Source: Adineta ricciae
Taxonomy: Eukaryota; Rotifera; Eurotatoria; Adinetida; Adinetidae
DNA length: 64,000 nucleotides
Reading direction: 5' to 3'
Assembly (NCBI GenBank): GCA_905250025.1
Contig: CAJNOJ010000014.1
Coordinates: 503,624-567,623 of the forward strand
Below are positions 56,590-64,000 of this stretch, one piece after another. The position numbers were made by a program, and so were the translations under genes. A model generated the notes under the pieces. The model was not told the DNA's origin. It ran no database searches and saw only the letters and a program-made list of their open reading frames with translations. Numbering within the stretch: position 1 is the stretch's first letter; every line of letters starts with the position of its first letter.

Positions 56590-59500
56590 ACAAACATTTC
56601 ATTATAGTCCAGCGATTTCCAATTTAACAGATATCTAATTTCAACTCATATTTTATTTTCATTCGATTTTTCTAACATGCTAATAATTTTTAATTATTAA
56701 ATCAACGATAATCTTATTCATCAGGTGTATTTGTTCAGAATAAACTTCTAGTTCCAGTTGATCGCATTCGTAGAAGGTTAAATTAAAGATGGATTTAATT
56801 ATTTATCCTTGTCGTCTGTCTAATGTCCTTCAGATCTGAATCTGTTCTCAATTATTAATCAACAAAGAAACAAAACAACTATTAACAAATGTAAATTCTC
56901 TCACATGGTTATTACTATATTATAATCAATCAATTGTTTTCTTAATAATAAGAAAAATAACATTTAATGATCGTATATTACTCCGAAAAAGAAATTATGT
57001 AAATAATCTTAATAAGAAAGCAATCTTCATTTGAATAACTATCTTCGTATTGACTTATTTTCATCATAGATCATCAAGGTGGCGACAGAACTAGGAGAAT
57101 AATATCTAGAAGTATGTTTTTAGTTGACAAGTAATGTCATATGCTCGAAACATTTGCGCTTATGAATCAGCTGATACGGGCAGACATACAATGACAGAGC
57201 ATGGTTTGTCTTCAAGTCAGATGATCAGTATTGTTTGCTCTTATCAGTGCACTTTTTAGTATAGTCAAGATAGAATTGAGTGTTAATGAAGCTTTCCAGC
57301 TGTTGCAGCTCGACTTCGAGAGAATATTCTATTGTCATGAAAAGTAAGTATTCGCCACTTGAAACTTTAATGTTGTTTCGATAAAAATAGATAAATGGTA
57401 TCTCGTATAGTTCGATTATACGAAGTAAGAAAGACAAAGCAGGGCGGGCAATCCGACACGCGCGCAATCGTAGTTATATACACAATAAGCAGAGAGGAAA
57501 AAAACGATATGACGTTACAAAAACCTTGCTTTGAAGAGTCGAAAAAAACGAAATGAATAGCCTATTCAGTTTGAATACTTCTTAGACGCATACGTCAGTA
57601 TATAAAACAATCGAGTTTTTAAAGACTGGTAAGTAAAAGCGAGCAGTGCTTCACATTTGCATCATTAACTTTTCATCTATCCTCTTGGCAATGTCTCAAT
57701 GAACGAATTATAAATTAGCCTTGAATGCAGTTTCTCTTGAAGTATTTCACTTAAGACAAACAAAAAAACGAAATTTGATTAACCTTGTTTTAATCTTTTG
57801 CAGAAGAAAAATAATTTCTCTTTAATAGAAAAGAAAGTTGTCGTTTGCGCGTATTGGTACATGTTGTTTTTATCGTCCCACGAGATTATTAATATCCTTA
57901 GATAAACTAAGATTGGTAAGCACATGTATGAAGAACTATTCGGAACGAAAAATCGCATGTTTGACATGTATATTTAGCGATTATCAGATGGCAGTGTTGA
58001 TGAGTAAATATCAATGTTTTACTTGAGAATCTGCTCAGATTTCAAACATTCGTTTTTCTTTCATACTTTCAAATATAATCTGGAAATGAAATACATAAAA
58101 GATGGTCTCAAAGATCATGTCCTCAAGGAAAAAAAACGAATATTTTGACACTGACAAAAGAGAACAGCGTCATATCAGTTCTTCGTTTTTATGACTGCCG
58201 AACTGCTTTCATTGATAGACACTATCGCTTCAGCTATGTTATTGTTTTTCTGACAACGATTCGATGCTCCATTAGTTCTTGTCTTGGATATCTGCTCAGA
58301 ACAGAGTCATTTTAACGGTCCAACAATTACGATACTCGCCGTCTGCGTCAGCGATTGACTTGGCTAGAAAGTATACCGATAATATTTCGGATTTAATCAA
58401 CCGTAGCCTTTTCACATCCTAATTGAAAAAGAAAACAACGTTCCATATTCAATCGGTATTTCATGCTATGTAAGTACAAGAATACAAATCATAGGATTTC
58501 GTCATTTCTCCCCACTCATTCCAGTCTTTTCTTTTGTCGGTTACATCAAATTTTCCTCGTCAGAAGTGTGTCTACTTCGTCAAATGACATGTGCGTCAGC
58601 GAATCATCCCCATATTGATACTATCAGCACTATTTCATAAATAATCACATGATTTCCAGAATATTTCGTTAAATTAACACTCGACTATCTGTAGCTCAGC
58701 GAGTGTATATTTATAAACAAGTCGATTAATCACTGAATCATGTGTCGATATCTCTGTATAACGATTTCTAATTCTCAATAGGTCTTCTTGTCGTCATCAA
58801 ATGCTCGTACTGAGATGATGAATGGCGAGATATTGTCTGTTGATGTTGTTGTTCTTTCTCCTGTCATTTCTAATCTTCACTCGAGATGCATTCGCTACGA
58901 ATACCATCAATGTTATTGTTGTTTTTCGACATATCTCATCTAAGACAATAAAAAAGAGAAAAGAACGACTATATGTGTGTACATGGAATGTCAAATATTT
59001 GCACATGTGATGATCATCGATATTTTTTCCTTACTTGATTTGGAGATATCCCACCTGTATCCTGTGTATATTTAGATGAAAATAAGAAAACGAAAGTACA
59101 GATATTGACACTTTAAATCGACAATGTCGTCTGTATATTTTTCTCTTTCTCGCGTATTTATGTTAGTGTTATGACAAACAGTCAAAATAGTTTTTCAACG
59201 CAACTATTGATTCTCTTTTCTTCTGACATCAACGGAATTTTTTTTATAGTGAATAACCATTTATGACTTGCATTCTCTCTGCTAAATATCATCTCTGCAT
59301 GTCTAGTTTCTTTTATCTCAATGCAAATATTCGTGAAAGAAAGACTTCTTTTCCTCGGCAAGGCTTGTTTGTTTTAGAATATGTCAACGATTTTGAGCGA
59401 TTGAAGTCTAGTGAACTTTAGATTAAGTTTTTTTTTCTCCATAAGCGCAAACATCTGCCTTCGTTTTTTTTGAATACTGATGTGATATGTATATGAAAAC

Positions 59501-60217
59501 GTTTTTTAACTGTACTGATTAAATATGTTGTTGTGAAGATTAAAATAACATGTCAAGTTTGCAAAATAGGGGAAAACGTCAAAGAAAAATAAAATGTCAA
59601 GTGTTTTTGAAGTCTTTTTTTCGAATGAATGAAAGGGCTTAAGTGAAAATTCAAGTGGAATGTCAGTCTTTCTTTTTTCCTCATGAATACAAAGCTCGAA
59701 CAAACATTTTTCGCATAACCTTCTTTCTTCTGTGGTAATCAATTAAACAGATCTTTGATATCTGATCGCACAATCTTCGATTGAAATTTGTTGAAAAATA
59801 CTTCTCTTCAGGTAATTGACGTAACCTTGCTAGGAAAAAAATTTACGGATTTTTCAAGGCTGAAGTCACTTTTGAACAAAAAAGAAAAAGAAAAGTCTTG
59901 AATAAATTCGTTTTTTCGTCGTTTCTTCTCTACATTCGCTGTTTTGTTATAAAGTCTCTTCCTCTTGTTGTTCGGTCTACATAATTCCACACACGCATAT
60001 GCATTTCTCCTTTTTTCTCTCTCTCATATTCTCTCTTTATTTCAGGTCGACCTTAACTGGAGCGGCTTGATGGTGTCGGCGAATGAGTCAACAATATTGA
60101 TGGTGTTCTTCATCACCATTATTCATACTAGTCGCCTTCTCCACCATCAACACTTTCTTCTTTCATCATTCATCCATTACTAATAAATACGGCTATGCAC
60201 ATACGAATTAAGTAGTG
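56590..60217. other. Large intergenic region, 3.6 kb
   Basis: AT-rich with many short T/A homopolymers. Frames such as 58822-59010 and 59506-59990 are short and unconserved. A polypyrimidine-AG site at about 60030-60045 followed by a 170-base segment is a candidate non-coding first exon or trans-splice acceptor of the CRIM1-like gene. Confidence 0.55.
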
Positions 60218-63200
60218 ATGTTCTTCGGGTGTTATCAGCTCGTTATCGTTTTCCTTTCGATAATCATCAGTGCTGTTAATACCAGCAATCATCAAAGTTC
60301 TTCATCATCGCCATTAGACCTATCTTCTTCGGTATTGATCAATCAGAGTGAATGTCAATCATCATGTTCAATTGACTATTGTTTACAATATCAATTGTTG
60401 AATAAAAACTGTTCCAAGTTAATACGTGATCAATGTGATTGTTGTACTGTTTGTCTACGTACAGAACATGAAATATGTGGCGGACATTTGAACGTCTATG
60501 GTCTATGCGAGCAAGATCTCTTATGTTATCAACCAAATCAAACTGTCAATGATCTCAATGAACACACTGGTGTATGTATGAAAGGTAACTGAAGGAAAAG
60601 ATACTCTTGAAATGATAATAAGCAAATATCTGTTTGGTTTAGCATGTTTGAAATTCCAGTGTTTATCTATAAATATCAATAATCAAACAACCTGTGAATG
60701 TGCCAATCGACGTGTACCATGTGATATAACTCCTGATGGAGAAAATACGATCCTGTCTCGTACATGTGAACTAGAATCTCCGTCGCATCAAAAACGTGAA
60801 TTAAGTTGGCCTACAGACTATGACGGTAAGGATAATACGCATAGTTTAGAGAATCTATTAACAGATCAATCCATCATTGTTTGTATACTAAATCATTTTT
60901 CTTGTTGCTACATTAGCACGTATTATCCTTTTCTTATCAAACACTATCGATAAGTATAAGGTAGTAATTCTCGTAAATATGATATGTTTAGCCTTGAATC
61001 GCTTAGATGAATCGTGTACGTATGACGAACTATTTATTCTTTGATTCTGATTGACAAACAGTAAAGGTCAAACATCTGTCTGTATCAGTATTACAAAAGA
61101 GAAACGGATCTATTGTAACTTGATTGAACAACTGTTCGACATAGAGAGCGAGAGAGAGGCTTTGTGGGTCTAGCTGTTAGGGCATCGGACACCGAGTGAA
61201 GATCATTAATGGCAAGCTAATCAATTATCAGATTTTGTCAAGCCAATGAATCCATTTTCTATATTCTACGGGTAGACGAGTGACAAACATAAGAGAAACA
61301 AACATATGGTATTGATCAAGGCAGGAACATTTGCCTGTGACCTTTTGAGAGTTAAGTTTGTGTACATATATTGAATTCTCTTAATGACACATTAAGATTA
61401 CTCTGATAGCAGATCAACTGAACAGAAACGTGAAATGATGATAATGTCAGTTTCTTCATTGATATCTATCATTTAGCAGAAACATATCTATTTGGAAGTC
61501 TATGTCTGTAAAGAATTATCAGCACGTATGAAATAGATCACCGAAGAACTGTATCGTGTCTCGTTTGTTTCTTTCCAGCTTGAAGCGTAATGTGAGATAA
61601 ACTTTGAAAATAGACATACGAAGTAACGACATACGTACATTTATCACGAATTGTATTCGAAAAAGATGTGTAGAATACAAAAAAAAGAACTTTTTTTCCT
61701 ATGAAAGTCGTTAAAAGTATATTTTGGTGATGTAATCGACATGAAACATGTGTATCATAACAATGATACAATCGAAACTTATATTTTGTCTAGATGATGA
61801 AGACAGTGTTGATTGTTCAAATATTGTTTGTCCCACTGCTACCATCAATGCATCACGTTGTCCATCAGATAGTATTTTTGTGGAAGATCGTGTATCCCTT
61901 TCGTCGTTGTCATTATCTTCATCGAACAATCTATCGGTAGTTTGCTGTGAACCTCGAGGACAATGTGTTTGCGCAAGATGTTCAAAGACTACTTGCGGAG
62001 AAAGTTCGATTATTCAAATCTATCGAACGGGCAATCCGAATCTTCCTGGACAATGCTGTGATCAATATACTTGCATTAAGAGTAGGTGAGACTAGGGGGA
62101 ATGTGAAGAATCTTTTATTTATCAAACCATTCGATTTAGATTCAAAACAATGCTATCATGACAAGAAGATTTACAGTGAAAATGAAACATGGTCTATTGA
62201 TCACTGCACAACATGTACATGTCGAGAAGGGCTCGTTGATTGTCTTATGGTACAATGTCCGACATACACACATTGCGGTTATATGTATAAACCGGAAAAT
62301 GAATGTTGTCCTAAGTGTGGCGGTAAGTTTTGAAAAACGAAAGTTTGCCATGTGAATTAAATCACTTGATACTTAGGTTGTCTAAATGATCGTCTTCATG
62401 TTCAACATATGAATTCAACTTGGATAGAATCCAATGGATGTATGCGATGTTGGTGTGAAAATGGCCGATCACGTTGCATCGCTGAAGGATGTATTGCTCC
62501 GCCTTGTGACAATCCACGTCAAATAGCGAATGTCTGCTGTCCAGTATGTGACGATACTACAGACGAAGATCTATCTTCTGATGATCAGGATTTACACGTT
62601 TCCTCATCCACGCCGCTAGTAACAAACAAGTGTCCTGAACTTAGGAATTGCTCGTTAATATGTGAACATGGACTAGCGAAAGATGCACAAGGTTGTTTTA
62701 TATGTGCTTGTTCGACCATGGCATGTCCAGCACCTCTATGTACACTGAAAGTTGATCGAGCATCCAAACAATACTGTACATGTACATCACCGAATGGTCT
62801 CAATTGCGGCGCACTAAATTGTGCTAAACATTGTCCCTACAACTACACAATAAATAAACAAACAGGTTGTCCTATATGTGAATGCAATTCATGTCCAGTA
62901 TTGTCTTGCAGAAAGAACTGCACTTATGGATTGAAACGCAACGAAATTGGCTGTCCAATATGTGTATGTAAAAGTAATATTAGCATACATATTAACGATA
63001 CAAAAGCAACAGATTTGATACCCCAATCGTGGTCCAGACAATGTCTATCAGGAGAATTTTCTTATTCAAATGGTGAGATATGGTTTGACGGCTGTCGGCA
63101 GTGTCTGTGTCATAGAGGAGAACATCTATGTGCACTTATCTCCTGTCCAACTCCGAAATGCTCGCAGCCAATTCTTCTACCCAATCAATGTTGTCCTACA

Positions 63201-63992
63201 TGTCCAGGTACTTTTCCACTCTTTGACATCGATGTTCTGTTTCTATCATCGTATCTCTAGAAATTACTATGTTACCTCAACCCATTCCGTCATCACAAGT
63301 ATGCTATGCCAGTCAGTATGTAACTGGCGAAGAACTTGAATTTGACAAATGTACAAAATGTATATGTCTGCATAACATTGCATTCTGTAGTATATCGCTA
63401 TGTCCTCCACTTCATTGTTCATCTCCCATTTATGATTCTTCACTTTGTTGTCCCGTATGTCCACCGAAATCATCTGAACCGACGTCTTCAACGGAATTAG
63501 CGACTCTGGTCGATGATGATGATGATGTTTGTATTCTTGACAATGGAATAGTTAAACATGCAGGTGAATTATGGAAACATCATGATTGTCAATCGTGTCT
63601 CTGTCCACGCGGTGGTAATGGGCGTGTCGAATGTTTTTCACAAACATGTGAACAAAATCTACCATGTTCGAATCCAGTTTTAAAAAAAGGGCAATGCTGC
63701 CCGTTTTGTCTTCCGCATACAGCTACGGTTTCCGTCTGTATTTTCAATTACGTTCAGTATCGTTCTGGTGAACATTGGAATGTAAGTGAAAAAGATTTTT
63801 TCATTCATTTGTGAACGCCCGTATTTTCATTTCAGGTCAGCGAATGTCACAGCTGTGAATGTCTATACGGTACTATCGTATGTCATCAACATCGATGTCC
63901 TTCGTTGACCTGTGTTCATACAGTAACATTATCTGGACATTGTTGTCCTATTTGTCGTGATCAATTATCGTCGATCATTGGTGAAGGCAAAG
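60218..63992 (+). CDS. CRIM1: CRIM1-like secreted/membrane protein (IGFBP, VWC and antistasin domains), 5' part
   Basis: Seven exons are seen (60218-60584, 60643-60825, 61794-62081, 62140-62322, 62377-63207, 63261-63781, 63836-63992); the last ends at a donor and the gene runs off the window. A signal peptide (MFFGCYQLVIVFLSIIISAV) is followed by an IGFBP-type domain (CDCCTVCLRTEHEICGG, GLCEQDLLCY). Then come von Willebrand C modules, each with a CxxCxC and CCPxC pattern (CTTCTCREG...CCPKCGG; CMRCWCENGRSRC...CCPVC; CRQCLCHRGEHLC...CCPTC; CTKCICLHN...CCPVC; CQSCLCPRGGNG...CCPFC; CHSCECLYG...CCPIC). Antistasin-like repeats (CEHGLAKDAQGCFICAC, CPYNYTINKQTGCPICEC, CTYGLKRNEIGCPICVC) lie between. 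This order is that of CRIM1, which binds BMPs and limits their secretion and processing. A 968-nt intron (60826-61793) is long for this locus. Confidence 0.88.
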
Positions 63993-64000
63993 GTACGCTT

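Overview
The window looks like metazoan nuclear DNA, most likely from a bdelloid rotifer or a close relative (inference). It is AT-rich and gene-dense. Genes are split by many very short GT-AG introns, usually 48-70 nt. Gene content is animal: nuclear receptor, RGK GTPase, BORA, CAP-H, STRA6-like, CRIM1-like, rhodopsin-type GPCR. A large intronless plant-type beta-galactosidase fits the heavy horizontal gene uptake known from bdelloids. There are no prokaryotic operons, CRISPR arrays, rRNA genes or convincing tRNA genes.

Layout. 0-7.3 kb: 3' part of a tentative SLF2/FAM178-like gene, then HSD17B10 only 90 bp downstream (operon-like), a putative amidated neuropeptide precursor, and an intronless GPCR. 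7.9-14.2 kb: GH35 beta-galactosidase (-), BORA (-), V-ATPase proteolipid c (+). 14.6-22.5 kb: an orphan nuclear-receptor-like ligand-domain fragment (-), an ankyrin/SOCS-box gene (+) facing an inverted partial copy of its own 3' end next to a single N, a C-type-lectin/EGF membrane protein, and a STRA6-like multipass receptor. 25.4-31.6 kb: PKA catalytic subunit, a secreted atypical kinase-like protein (-), a three-KH FUBP-type RNA-binding protein. 32.9-41.3 kb: a Q-rich unknown (-), an 18-exon M1 aminopeptidase with a probable AT-AC intron, a long RGK GTPase (-). 41.3-47.9 kb: gene-poor, with decayed-looking coding tracts and one small gene. 47.9-56.6 kb: NR2E-type nuclear receptor (-), a small membrane ORF, CAP-H, an ASMT-like protein lacking the SAM site (-), a Cys-less E2/UEV (-) with a duplicated last exon at another single N, and two small genes in close tandem. 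56.6-64 kb: long intergenic region, then a CRIM1-like IGFBP/VWC/antistasin gene that runs off the end.

The genes are mostly unrelated housekeeping and signalling genes; no single pathway is encoded. Common themes are short introns (some stop-free and in frame, so naive ORF calls are wrong), T-rich splice-acceptor-like sites just upstream of many start codons (compatible with spliced-leader trans-splicing), and several members of enzyme families that have lost key residues. Splice models were made by eye from GT-AG sites, phase and homology remembered from the families; no database search was possible.
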